Shown piece by piece: positions 39,678 through 49,670 of a DNA stretch of 64,000 nucleotides. How positions within the stretch are numbered: position 1 is the first letter of the stretch; the number at the start of each line of letters is the position of its first letter. The stretch is from Tundrisphaera lichenicola (GTDB lineage Bacteria; Planctomycetota; Planctomycetia; Isosphaerales; Isosphaeraceae): assembly GCF_051175385.1 (NCBI RefSeq), contig NZ_CP195106.1, positions 496,001 to 560,000 of the forward strand, read 5' to 3'. Under the pieces are notes generated by a model, which was given only the letters and a program-made list of their open reading frames with translations, did no database searches and was not told the DNA's origin. Position numbers and translations under genes: made by a program.

Positions 39678-42600
39678 ATGGCCGAGTCGCGATCCGCTCG
39701 TTGGCGGAGAGATCGTCTGGGGCGGCGAGAGACCCGACGGACGCGGGCGAGCCTACTGGAGTTCGCTCCCCGGACCGAATTCCTGGAGCAGCGGATCGCG
39801 CTGGCCACCGATGTCTGGACGGGGGCGTCCCTCAGCAGCAGCAACTGGTCGGACGACGCCAACTGGCAGGATGGCTCGGCACCGACAACGGGGGCCGACC
39901 TGATCTTCCCCACTGGCGCATCGCGATTGACCAACACGTACGACGCGGCACTCGGAGTTTCGAGCTTCGGCTCGATCGAGATTCAGGACGGCGGCTACGA
40001 CATCAACGGCGGCACGCTCACCCTGACCGATGGGATCTCGGCCACCTTCGCGTCGAACACTTCCGAATTCCACCCCGACATCGCCCTGACGGGAGACATA
40101 ACCGTCGATGTTGTCACCGACGGCGACCTCATCCTCTCCGGTGCGATCTCCGGTTCCGGCTTCGGCGTGACCAAGACCGGAGGCGGCACGCTCGAATTCA
40201 CGGGCTTCAGCTCGAACACCTACACGGGCACGACGAACGTCAGCGGCGGCACGCTCATCCTCAACAGGTCCAGCGGCAACGACGCCATCGCCGGCGACCT
40301 GGTCATCGGCGACAACATCGGCGGCGGCGAGTCGGTTCAAATCGGCAGCAACAATCAGATCGCGGACGGATCGAACGTCACCGTCAACGAGGGGGCGACG
40401 TTCGATGTCGGCACGACCACCGAGACGATCGCGGCGCTGACGCTCGAGGGGGCCTCGGTCACCATCGGATCCGGCGGTGCACTGACCATCACCAACCTCG
40501 CGACAAACGCCACGTCCAACAACGTCACCTCCACCATTTCGGGCGGCGGGTCCCTCGACCTGGGGGGCGACCCCGCCCTGGCGGTGGCCATCGCGGACGA
40601 CACCGACGTCGCTGTCGACCTTCGGATCAGCGCCGCGATTCAAAATGGGGGAATTGCCAAGAGCGGCGTCGGGACCCTGGGCCTCTCGGGCGCCAACACC
40701 TATGCCGGCGACACGACCGTGAACGCGGGGGCGATCCAGGTCGAGAGCGACACCGCCCTGGGGACGACAGCCGGCGGCACGACGGTCGCCAGCGGCGCGT
40801 CGGTCTACTTCGCCGGGAGTGGCTTGGACATCGCCGAAGGCTTCGGGGTCGATGGCACGGGCGTCGGCGGCAACAACCTCTTCCAGGTCGTCTCGGGCGA
40901 TGCCACCCTCAGCGGTGCCGTCGCCATGACCGGCTCGATTCAGATCGGTGCCGCCGACGGAGCGACCCTGGCGATCAACGGCGTGATCGACGACGATGCC
41001 AGCACATTCGGCCTGACCGTGTCCAACGGCGCGACCGGCCGCACGGTCCTCGGCGGCAACAACGGATTCGACGGCAACGTCAGCGTTACCTCCGGCTACC
41101 TTCGGGCGACGAACGACGGTGCGCTGGGCGACACGGCGACATCCAGCACCTCGTCGTTCGACGATGTCAGCTCGCTCGAACTTTCCGGCGGCGTCACGAT
41201 CCCGGCGACCAAGTCGATGACTCTCTCGCTCAACGGCGTCGGAGGCACCGCGGCGAAGGTGATCAATCTCGCGGGCGACAACACGATCGACGGCGCGATC
41301 GTGATGACGGGCAACGAGGAATTCCAGCAAGTCGGTGGTACGACCCTCAACTTGAACGGGGTAATCAGTGAGGACGCGAGCGGTCACCGACTGATCAGCA
41401 GCGGCTCCGGCGTGCTGATCCTGAACGCCACGAACACCTATACCGGGACGACGTTCGTGACGGCCGGGACGCTACTCGTGGCCGGCAGCATCGCCACCAG
41501 TAGCGACGTGCAGGTCTTCGCCGCCGTGCTGGGCGGCTCGGGCACGCTCCCCGACGTGACGATCGGCAGCGGCGGCACCCTCGCCCCGGGCAACTCGCCG
41601 GGCCTAGTGAACACGGGCAACCTCGCCTTCCAGAGCGGCTCGACCTACAGCGTCGAGATCGACGGGACCACCGTCGGCACCCAGTATGATCAGACCGACG
41701 TGACTGGCTCGGTGACGCTCGCCGGCGCGACGCTCTCGGTCTCACTAGGCTACGCTCCGGCCATCGGCGACTCGTTCATCATCATCAACAACGATGGATC
41801 GGACGCGGTGAGCGGAACCTTCAACGGTCTGGCCGAGGGTTCGACGTTCACCGTCGGCAACGTCGAGTTCTCCATCAGCTACGCCGGGGGATCGAACAGC
41901 AACGACGTGGTCCTTACCGTCACCGGCGTCACCTACACCTGGACCGGGCTGGGCGGCGACAGCAACTGGAGTACCGACGCCAACTGGGACACCAACCTGG
42001 CCCCGGTCGGCGGGGAGGATCTCGTCTTCCCCTCGGGCGCCGCCCGGCTGAACAACAACAACGACCTCTCGGGCAAGAGCTTCCACTCGATCGAGGTCGA
42101 CGGGAGCGGCTACTTCATCACCGGCAACTCCATCACGTTGACCGACGGATTCTTGGGCACCTACGCATCTGGTACCACCACATTCGCCCCCGGCATCGCG
42201 TTGACCGCGACCGAGTCGATTGATGTCTTTGGCGGCGGTACGCTCGACCTGGCGGGGGTGATCTCCGGCTCCTTCGGGGTGACCAAGGGGGGAGGCGGCA
42301 CGCTTCGATACTCCGGCTCGTCGGCCAACACGTACAACCAGACCACCACGATCAACGCCGGCACTCTCGTGCTCGCGAAGTCGAATGATGTCATCGCAGC
42401 CAACGGGTCGGTGATCGTCGGCGACAATTCGGTGGGATCTTCACTGCAAGTGGCGGGGAACAACCAGTTCTGGGTCGGCGCGGACGTGACCGTCAACGAG
42501 GGATCGACTTTCGACGTCGGCACCTACCTTGAACACATCAGCAATCTGAATCTCCAGGGCTCCACGGTACTGATCGATACCGGGGGCGTCCTGGCCACCT

Positions 42601-45600
42601 TCGTCGGCGTCAACACCTATGCCACGACGAACAACGTCACCTCGGCCATCCAGGGGCTCGGGGCGCTTCAGATCGACAACTCGTTGAACACGTTCACGAT
42701 CGCCGACGACGTCAGCGTGCCGATCGACCTGCGGATCAGCACGGCCATCGTGGGGCTGAACCCGACCAGCGGCCTGACCATGAACGGCCCGGGCACGGTG
42801 GCGCTCTCCGGCAGCAACTCGTTCGGCGGCGATGTCACCGTCAGCTCCGGGGCGATCCAGGTCGAGAGCGACACCGCTCTGGGGACGACAGACGGCGCCA
42901 CGACGGTCGCCAGCGGGGCGTCGGTCTACTTCGCCGGGATTGGCCTGACCATCGCCGAAGGCTTCGGGGTCGATGGCACGGGCGTCGGCGGCAACAACCT
43001 CTTCCAGGTCGTCTCGGGCGATGCCACCCTCAGCGGTGCCGTCGCCATGACCGGCTCTATTCAGATCGGCGCCGCCGACGGAGCGACCCTGACGATCAAC
43101 GGCGTGATCGACGACGACGCCTCCACCTACTATGTCGAGATCATCAACGGCCCAACCGGCCGGACGGTGCTCGGCGGGAGTAACCTGTTCGACGGTGCCT
43201 TGTACGCGGACACCGGCTTCATCCGGGCCACCAACGACAATGCCTTCGGTGACCCGTCCACATCGTCCACGGTCTCCGTGGGGACTGGCGGTTCGGTGGA
43301 GCTCGTTGGCGGGATCGCGATACCATCGACCAAGAGCTTCGTCCTCGCCAGCCTTCCCGTCGCGAATTCGAGCAAGATCATCAACCTATCCGGGGACAAT
43401 ACCCTGGCGGGGCCGATCTCGATCATCAACAACAACCAATCGTTCGACGTTGCCGGAGGTACTACGCTGACCGTCTCCGGCGCGATCAGCGGCTCCGTCG
43501 ATTTCGACAAGAACAACACCGGGACGCTGATCCTCACCGGCACGAACACGAACACCGGAAACGTGAGCGTCGGCAATGGTACGCTGATCGTCAACGGCTC
43601 GCTCGCCACCAGCAACTCGGTCTTCGTCGACGGCGTCCTCGGCGGCTCGGGCACGCTCCCCGCGGTGACGATCTCGAGCATCGGCACGCTGTCCCCCGGC
43701 AACTCGCCGGGCATCGTGAACACGGGGAACCTCGCCTTCTCGGACAGCGGCTCGACCTACAGCGTCGAGCTCGACGGCACGACCGTCGGCACCCAGTACG
43801 ACCAGGCCGACGTGACCGGCACGGTCACGCTGGCCGGCGCGACGCTGTCGACCTCGCTGGGCTACGCCCCGGCGATCGGCGACACCTACACGATCATCAA
43901 CAACGACGGCAGCGACGCGGTCAGCGGCACGTTCAACGGCCTGGCCGAAGGCTCGACGATCAGCATCGGCAACGCGACGCTCTCGATCAGCTACGCGGGC
44001 GGCTCGAACAATAACGACGTCGTGCTGACCGTCACCAACGTCACCTACACCTGGACGGGCCTGGGCGGCGACAACAACTGGAGCACCGCCGCCAACTGGG
44101 ACACGAACTCGGTGCCGACGTCCGGCTCGAACCTCGTCTTCCCCTCCGGAGCGGCGCGGCTGTCCAACAACAACGACCTGTCGGGCAGGACTTTCCACTC
44201 GGTCGAGATCGACGAGAGCGGCTATACCATCTCCGGCAACTCGATCACCCTGCAAAACGGGATCAGCAATGCGTTCCTGACCACCTTCTCATCCGGCTCT
44301 GCCAGCTTTGCTCTTGACGTGACCATGGCGGCCTCCGAGACGTTCGACATCGCACCCGGCGGCACGCTCGCGCTCTCCGGGGCAATCTCCGGTACGGGCT
44401 TCGGCCTCATCAAGGCCGACCTGGGCACGCTCATTCTCAGCGGGAGTAGTGCCAACACCTACACGGGCATTACCCTCGTTAACGACGGCACGCTCGCGCT
44501 CGGCAAGACGGCCGGCGTAAACGCCATTGGTGGTGACCTGTACGCCGGAGACGGCTCGGGCATCGGAGACACCGTTCTGCTGATGGCCTCGAACCAGATC
44601 CCCGACGGTTCGGCGGTCTACGCCAACGAGGGTGCCTTGTTCGACCTCAGCACCTTCAGCGAGACGTTCACCTCGCTGACTCTTGCGGGTGCCTCGATCG
44701 ATGTCGGTTCGGGTGGAGTGCTCGGCATCTCCGGCAGCATCACGAGTAACATTCCGGCCAACGATGTCACCTCGACGATATCGGGCGCCGGGACCCTGGC
44801 GCTCAGCAACGCCAACGGGACCCTGCTCCCGATCAACGTCTCCCAGGATGTGAACCTCAACGTGGATCTCCGGATTGGCGTCGGCATCACCGGGAGCAAC
44901 CGAGGGTTTCAGAAGCTCGGGAACGGGACGATGGCGCTCTCCAGCTCGTCGAGCACCTACGACGGGAACACGAACGCCGAAGGCGGCATCATCCAGGTTG
45001 AGTCCAACAACGCGCTGGGCAACACCAACACCGTGGTGGTCGCCACCGGCGGCTCCGTCTATTTCAAGGGTGTTAACCTGTCGTCCGACAGGGCCTTCAG
45101 CCTGACGAGCGGGGCGGGATTCAATGGCGGCAACGCCATTGATGTTCTCACCGGATACGCCACGCTCACCGGCTCGATCCTGCTCGCCGACGACTCCAAG
45201 ATCGGGGCCGAGGACGGCGCGACGCTGACGATCAACGGCACGATCTTCGATTCGGGTGACCCGCCCTATCCTCAGCTGATGATCAGCAACGGAGCGACCG
45301 GTCGGACCGTCCTCGGCGGCACCAACACCTACTCGGGCAACACGACCATCCTCTCGGGGACGGTCGCGATCACCAACCCCTTCGCCTTCGGCAACGGGAT
45401 GGTGACCGTCGGTGACGGCACGGCCAACTCCGGCCAGCTGGAGATCGACCTCACCGGCTCGAACACCGTCGCCAACGCGTTCGTGTTCAACGCGCCGATC
45501 ACCACCGGCCTCCAGGTTAACAGCGGGGACACCACCTTCAACGGGGCCACCACGCTGAGCAGTGACCTGGGAATCAACGTGATCCAGGGCGTCTCGCTCG

Positions 45601-48600
45601 CTTTTGCGGGAGCCATCGGGGACGGCGGCCAGACCAAGGGGCTGACCAAGCAGAATACGGGCACCCTGACCCTGAGTGCCGTCAACACCTACACCGGCAC
45701 GACGTTCGTTGACGAGGGGCTCCTCCAGCTCAACGCCTCGGGCGTCTCGATCCCAGGCAACATCACCGTCAGTGGGCCCGGGACCGCCGCCACGGTCCAG
45801 GAGCTTCAGGCCAATCAGATCGCCGACGGAGCCACGGTCAACCTGGCCAACGCCGGCGCCACGCTCGATCTCAACGGCTTCGACGACACGATCGGCTCGC
45901 TGTCGCTCACCGGCAGCACCGTGACGACGGGCGCCGGCACGCTGACCATCCACTCGGGTGGCGGCATCAGCACCCTCGCCTCCTCCCAGACGGCGACTCT
46001 CAGCGGCCATCTCGCCTTCGACGCCGCGAACAACTTCTTCACCGTCGCCCAGGGAACAACACAGAGCGGGGTCGACTTCTCGGTCTCGGCGATCGTCTCC
46101 TCGTTCGCGAACATCATCAAGGATGGCTCGGGGACGATGGCCTTCTCGGGGGCCAACACCTACAGCGGCGGGACCAACATCAACCTGGGCGTCCTGGCCA
46201 TCAGCAACGACACCGGAGCGGGCACCGGCGTGGTGAACATCCTGGGGACGGGCACGCTCGACCTCTCCGGCGGGATCACCGTTGCCAATACCCTGAACGT
46301 CAATTCGAGTGGGGTCGCGATCCGCAACTCGGGCGGGACCAACACGCTCGATGGGACCTTCAACCTGGGGATCGACGCGACGATCGACACTGCCGCCTCG
46401 TCCACGCTCGCGATCTCCTCGACGGTGGACGATTCCGGCAACATCTGGAGCCTGACCAAGACGGGGGCGGGGACCCTCCGACTCGACGCCGCGAACACCT
46501 ATCTGGGCGGCACGACGGTCTCCTCCGGCATCCTGGCGATCAGCAACAGCGGGGCCCTCGGCACCGGCAACGTCGTCAACAATGCCGAGATCGACATCTT
46601 CAACAACCTCCTGCTCAACAATAACTTCACGATCAATTCCGCCGGGACCGCCTTCCTGGTCGACGGCCTGACCACGATCCAGGGGACGGTCACGCTCCTG
46701 TCCAACCTGGTGATCAACACGCCAGACAGCGCCAATCTCTATCTGAACGGCGTGGTCAGCGGCAGCGGCTTCGGCATCGCGAAGAATGGCACCGGGACCC
46801 TCGGCCTGGGCCAGGCCAACACCTATACCGGCGGGACTTCGATCAACGGCGGATTCCTCCAGGTCTTCGACGGCCAGGCGACCGGCACGACCGGCACGCT
46901 GGCGATCAACACCGGGGCCACCCTCGTCCTCACGACGGCGAGCTACACGCTCCCGTCGGGCGGGCTCCAACTGGCCGACTCGACCACGTTCCTCGTGCCC
47001 CTGGCTGGCATCGACACGCTCAGTGGCCCTGTGGTCTTGACCGGCTCCACGAACTTCAACATCGCCTCGGGCGGGACCCTGAACATCCAGGATCAGATCA
47101 GCGGCCCCGGCGGCTTCACGAAGTCGGGCGGTGGCTTGCTCTTCCTGCAAGACTTCAGCTCCTACACCGGGGCGACGATCGTCTCGGCGGGAACGCTCCG
47201 GGTCGATGGCAATATCTCGTCCAGCAGCCTGCTGACGGTCTCGGATACGGCGATCCTCCAGGGGTACGGCGTCGTTGGCAATGTCTCGGTGTCCAGCGGG
47301 GGGACTTTTGCTCCGGGTGCCTCGCCGGAGTTCATGAGCACCGATAACCTCGCGTTCTCCGGGGGCTCGATCTACAGCGTCGATATCGACGGCCCGATCG
47401 CCGGATCGCAGTACGATCAGACCATCGTCTCCGGCACGGTGAGCCTGAACGGGGCGACACTCATCGTGCTCCCCGGCTTCACGCCCTCGGTGGGCGACAC
47501 CTTCACGATCATCAACAACGACGGCAACGATCCGGTCAGCGGCACCTTCGCCGGGCTGCCCGAAGGTTCGAGCCTCTCGATGGGCGGCCAGACCTTCCTG
47601 ATCAGTTATGTCGGGGGGGACGGCAATGACGTCGTCCTGACCGCCACCGTCGCGACGACGACTCAGGTCTCCTCGAACGCGACGACCACGACCTACGGCG
47701 ATCAGATCATCTTCACCGCGCTGGTCACGGCCGGCAGCGGAGCCCCGACCGGCCTGGTCACCTTCTATGACGGATCGGCCATCCCGGCCAACCTCATCGG
47801 GACCGCGACGCTGAACAACCTCGGCATCGCCGTATTCACGACGACCACCCTGTCGGCCTCGGGTTCGCCCCACTCGATCCTCGCGGCCTATGCGGGGAGC
47901 GGCCTTTATGGCGGCAGCACCTCCTCGGCCTTCTCGCAAGCCGTCAACAAGGCGACGCTGACGGTCACCGCCAACAACCAGTCCAAGCTCTATGGGGCGG
48001 CTGTCCCGAGCCTGACGGCGAGCTATAGCGGCTTCAAGAACGGTCAGACGCTGGGGACCAGCGGCGTGACCGGCTCTCCGTCGCTGACCACGACGGCCAC
48101 CTCGGGCAGCCATGTGGTCGGCAGTCCGTATGCCATCACCGCGTCCAACGGCACGTTGGCCTCGGGCAATTACGACTTCACGTTCGTCAACGGCCAGCTG
48201 GCGGTGACGCCGGCCCCGCTGACGATCACGGCGAACAACCAGTCCAAGAAGTTCGGGGCACCCGTGCCGGCCCTGACGGTCCGCTATAACGGCCTGGTGA
48301 ATGGCGACACCTCGGCGAGCCTGACGACCCAGCCGACCGTCAGAACCTCCGCGACCGCCAGCAGCCCGGTCGCGGGAAGCCCCTATGCGATCACCGCGAG
48401 CGGGGCGGCCGATGGCGACTACGCCATCAGCTATGTTCCGGGCCAGTTGACCGTGAGCCAGTCGGCCACGGCGACTCGCCTGACTACCCCCTCCAGCACG
48501 ATCCCGGTCGGTTCCTACGCGACGTTCACCGCGACCGTCAGCCCGGTCAGCCCGGGAGCCGGGACCCCGACGGGGATGATCGCCTTCCATGTCAACGGCA

Positions 48601-49163
48601 AGATCCTGGCGACGCTCCCGCTGGTCAACGGCAGGGCGCAGTTCACGATCAGCCCGATCGGGGCGGGGACGGTGCAGTTGATGACCGCCGAGTATCTGGG
48701 GTCGGGCAACTTCCAGACGAGCGTGTCGGCGGGTTCGATCTTCTCAGTGGTGAAGTCGTCGTCCTCGGTGGGGCTGACGACGGCGGTGAACGCGGCGAAG
48801 ACGGGCGTCCGGCTGTTCGCCAACGTTCCCGCCGCGGCGAACGGCCTGTTGCCGACCGGCACGGCCACGTTCTACTCGAACGGGACGGCGATCCGGAAGG
48901 TCGCGCTGGTTAATGGCCAGGCGTCGATCCTGGTGCAGAAGAGCCAGGCGATCGCCAAGAACTTCTACGTGGTCTACAGCGGCGACGCCAACTTCCTGGC
49001 CAGCCAGTCGGCGACCATCCGGGTCCGCAAGGCGGACTTCTCGACCGCCCCCGCCGGGCCGATGAGCACGTTTGCGAGCAAGTCGGGCGTGATGACCTTC
49101 GCCGAGGAGCCGACGAGCATGATCTCCAAGAAGGCCAAGGCCCGGTTCCAGGTGAATTACTGA
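39678..49163 (+). CDS. giant autotransporter-associated beta-strand (PATR) repeat surface protein
   Basis: The 3161-residue product opens with a basic segment and LEFAPRTEFLEQRIALA, the planctomycete export motif. It then has many passenger-associated-transport repeats (GTLTLSAVNTYTGTTFVDEG, GTLRLDAANTYLGGTTVSSG). Three modules start with a WTG…NWS…ANW unit at 39816, 41940 and 44052. Each ends in a GNSPG…YSVEIDG…DVVLTVT beta block; the third is longer, ending near 47650. The C-terminus has Ig-like (Big_3) and two MBG-type domains (VTANNQSKLYG, ITANNQSKKFG). No autotransporter barrel or LPXTG anchor is present. The ATG at 39678 has GAGGAG upstream; the frame is open to 39459. It is probably a secreted adhesin or matrix protein. 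Confidence 0.85.
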   Translation: MAESRSARWRRDRLGRRETRRTRASLLEFAPRTEFLEQRIALATDVWTGASLSSSNWSDDANWQDGSAPTTGADLIFPTGASRLTNTYDAALGVSSFGSIEIQDGGYDINGGTLTLTDGISATFASNTSEFHPDIALTGDITVDVVTDGDLILSGAISGSGFGVTKTGGGTLEFTGFSSNTYTGTTNVSGGTLILNRSSGNDAIAGDLVIGDNIGGGESVQIGSNNQIADGSNVTVNEGATFDVGTTTETIAALTLEGASVTIGSGGALTITNLATNATSNNVTSTISGGGSLDLGGDPALAVAIADDTDVAVDLRISAAIQNGGIAKSGVGTLGLSGANTYAGDTTVNAGAIQVESDTALGTTAGGTTVASGASVYFAGSGLDIAEGFGVDGTGVGGNNLFQVVSGDATLSGAVAMTGSIQIGAADGATLAINGVIDDDASTFGLTVSNGATGRTVLGGNNGFDGNVSVTSGYLRATNDGALGDTATSSTSSFDDVSSLELSGGVTIPATKSMTLSLNGVGGTAAKVINLAGDNTIDGAIVMTGNEEFQQVGGTTLNLNGVISEDASGHRLISSGSGVLILNATNTYTGTTFVTAGTLLVAGSIATSSDVQVFAAVLGGSGTLPDVTIGSGGTLAPGNSPGLVNTGNLAFQSGSTYSVEIDGTTVGTQYDQTDVTGSVTLAGATLSVSLGYAPAIGDSFIIINNDGSDAVSGTFNGLAEGSTFTVGNVEFSISYAGGSNSNDVVLTVTGVTYTWTGLGGDSNWSTDANWDTNLAPVGGEDLVFPSGAARLNNNNDLSGKSFHSIEVDGSGYFITGNSITLTDGFLGTYASGTTTFAPGIALTATESIDVFGGGTLDLAGVISGSFGVTKGGGGTLRYSGSSANTYNQTTTINAGTLVLAKSNDVIAANGSVIVGDNSVGSSLQVAGNNQFWVGADVTVNEGSTFDVGTYLEHISNLNLQGSTVLIDTGGVLATFVGVNTYATTNNVTSAIQGLGALQIDNSLNTFTIADDVSVPIDLRISTAIVGLNPTSGLTMNGPGTVALSGSNSFGGDVTVSSGAIQVESDTALGTTDGATTVASGASVYFAGIGLTIAEGFGVDGTGVGGNNLFQVVSGDATLSGAVAMTGSIQIGAADGATLTINGVIDDDASTYYVEIINGPTGRTVLGGSNLFDGALYADTGFIRATNDNAFGDPSTSSTVSVGTGGSVELVGGIAIPSTKSFVLASLPVANSSKIINLSGDNTLAGPISIINNNQSFDVAGGTTLTVSGAISGSVDFDKNNTGTLILTGTNTNTGNVSVGNGTLIVNGSLATSNSVFVDGVLGGSGTLPAVTISSIGTLSPGNSPGIVNTGNLAFSDSGSTYSVELDGTTVGTQYDQADVTGTVTLAGATLSTSLGYAPAIGDTYTIINNDGSDAVSGTFNGLAEGSTISIGNATLSISYAGGSNNNDVVLTVTNVTYTWTGLGGDNNWSTAANWDTNSVPTSGSNLVFPSGAARLSNNNDLSGRTFHSVEIDESGYTISGNSITLQNGISNAFLTTFSSGSASFALDVTMAASETFDIAPGGTLALSGAISGTGFGLIKADLGTLILSGSSANTYTGITLVNDGTLALGKTAGVNAIGGDLYAGDGSGIGDTVLLMASNQIPDGSAVYANEGALFDLSTFSETFTSLTLAGASIDVGSGGVLGISGSITSNIPANDVTSTISGAGTLALSNANGTLLPINVSQDVNLNVDLRIGVGITGSNRGFQKLGNGTMALSSSSSTYDGNTNAEGGIIQVESNNALGNTNTVVVATGGSVYFKGVNLSSDRAFSLTSGAGFNGGNAIDVLTGYATLTGSILLADDSKIGAEDGATLTINGTIFDSGDPPYPQLMISNGATGRTVLGGTNTYSGNTTILSGTVAITNPFAFGNGMVTVGDGTANSGQLEIDLTGSNTVANAFVFNAPITTGLQVNSGDTTFNGATTLSSDLGINVIQGVSLAFAGAIGDGGQTKGLTKQNTGTLTLSAVNTYTGTTFVDEGLLQLNASGVSIPGNITVSGPGTAATVQELQANQIADGATVNLANAGATLDLNGFDDTIGSLSLTGSTVTTGAGTLTIHSGGGISTLASSQTATLSGHLAFDAANNFFTVAQGTTQSGVDFSVSAIVSSFANIIKDGSGTMAFSGANTYSGGTNINLGVLAISNDTGAGTGVVNILGTGTLDLSGGITVANTLNVNSSGVAIRNSGGTNTLDGTFNLGIDATIDTAASSTLAISSTVDDSGNIWSLTKTGAGTLRLDAANTYLGGTTVSSGILAISNSGALGTGNVVNNAEIDIFNNLLLNNNFTINSAGTAFLVDGLTTIQGTVTLLSNLVINTPDSANLYLNGVVSGSGFGIAKNGTGTLGLGQANTYTGGTSINGGFLQVFDGQATGTTGTLAINTGATLVLTTASYTLPSGGLQLADSTTFLVPLAGIDTLSGPVVLTGSTNFNIASGGTLNIQDQISGPGGFTKSGGGLLFLQDFSSYTGATIVSAGTLRVDGNISSSSLLTVSDTAILQGYGVVGNVSVSSGGTFAPGASPEFMSTDNLAFSGGSIYSVDIDGPIAGSQYDQTIVSGTVSLNGATLIVLPGFTPSVGDTFTIINNDGNDPVSGTFAGLPEGSSLSMGGQTFLISYVGGDGNDVVLTATVATTTQVSSNATTTTYGDQIIFTALVTAGSGAPTGLVTFYDGSAIPANLIGTATLNNLGIAVFTTTTLSASGSPHSILAAYAGSGLYGGSTSSAFSQAVNKATLTVTANNQSKLYGAAVPSLTASYSGFKNGQTLGTSGVTGSPSLTTTATSGSHVVGSPYAITASNGTLASGNYDFTFVNGQLAVTPAPLTITANNQSKKFGAPVPALTVRYNGLVNGDTSASLTTQPTVRTSATASSPVAGSPYAITASGAADGDYAISYVPGQLTVSQSATATRLTTPSSTIPVGSYATFTATVSPVSPGAGTPTGMIAFHVNGKILATLPLVNGRAQFTISPIGAGTVQLMTAEYLGSGNFQTSVSAGSIFSVVKSSSSVGLTTAVNAAKTGVRLFANVPAAANGLLPTGTATFYSNGTAIRKVALVNGQASILVQKSQAIAKNFYVVYSGDANFLASQSATIRVRKADFSTAPAGPMSTFASKSGVMTFAEEPTSMISKKAKARFQVNY

Positions 49164-49670
49164 CTCTCGTAATCCAATTCTTTAAATTGGAAGGATAGGT
49201 GTATTGGGTCGGTTGTGGCGATCTCCACCACGTTGGACTGGTGGAGATTGCTGCAATCGACCCAATCTGCTTCTTCCGAGTTCTTGGCCCCCGCCATTTT
49301 CGTCGGGCGGGGCTACCCTTCGGACGGTCAAGACGGTTCGTCTGGCGACGGGGAGAAGTGGGGGGGACGCTCGGCATTGGATCCGGGGCGAGATTGGCCG
49401 GATCGCCCCGACGGACCGTACGGTCGGGTCGAGAGCTCGCATTTACCGAGCCCTGGATCGTTCCCGGATCTCTCCGGGACTGACACCCTGGGGCGGGCCT
49501 GGGATCGGGGTGACACCCGGCCTCCTAACCCGAGAAGAGAGCGGAGATTCGGCGTTCCTTCACGCCAGCTTGATCGGTTATACTCCCCTCTTTCATGGCG
49601 CTTTCTCCGGCCTTTCACGCCGGGCGTCGGACTCGCGTGGCCGGGGTGGCAGCCTGGGGGGTGTTCGCCG
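49164..49670. other. 507-base gap with a long hairpin
   Basis: The gap lies between the giant PATR gene and the permease. It contains a small hairpin (CCAATT arms, 49174-49190) and the long structure at 49203-49266. The permease frame stays open through it but is Gly/Pro/Ser-rich and not protein-like. Confidence 0.5.
49203..49266. repeat. long imperfect hairpin, 28-bp stem with G-U pairs
   Basis: The outer arms ATTGGGTCG/CGACCCAAT and the inner arms ATCTCCACCA/TGGTGGAGAT are perfect. The bases between them also pair on the plus-strand RNA if G-U is allowed, giving a continuous stem of about 28 pairs with an 8-base loop. It begins 40 bases after the PATR stop and could be its terminator, a processed RNA or a repeat. 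Confidence 0.5.

Noticed and set aside
44289..48590. Minus-strand frame of over 1400 codons inside the giant PATR gene
   Set aside because: The composition is Arg-, Gly-, Asp- and Val-rich without signal, domain or repeat logic of its own, and mirrors the repeats of the sense strand.
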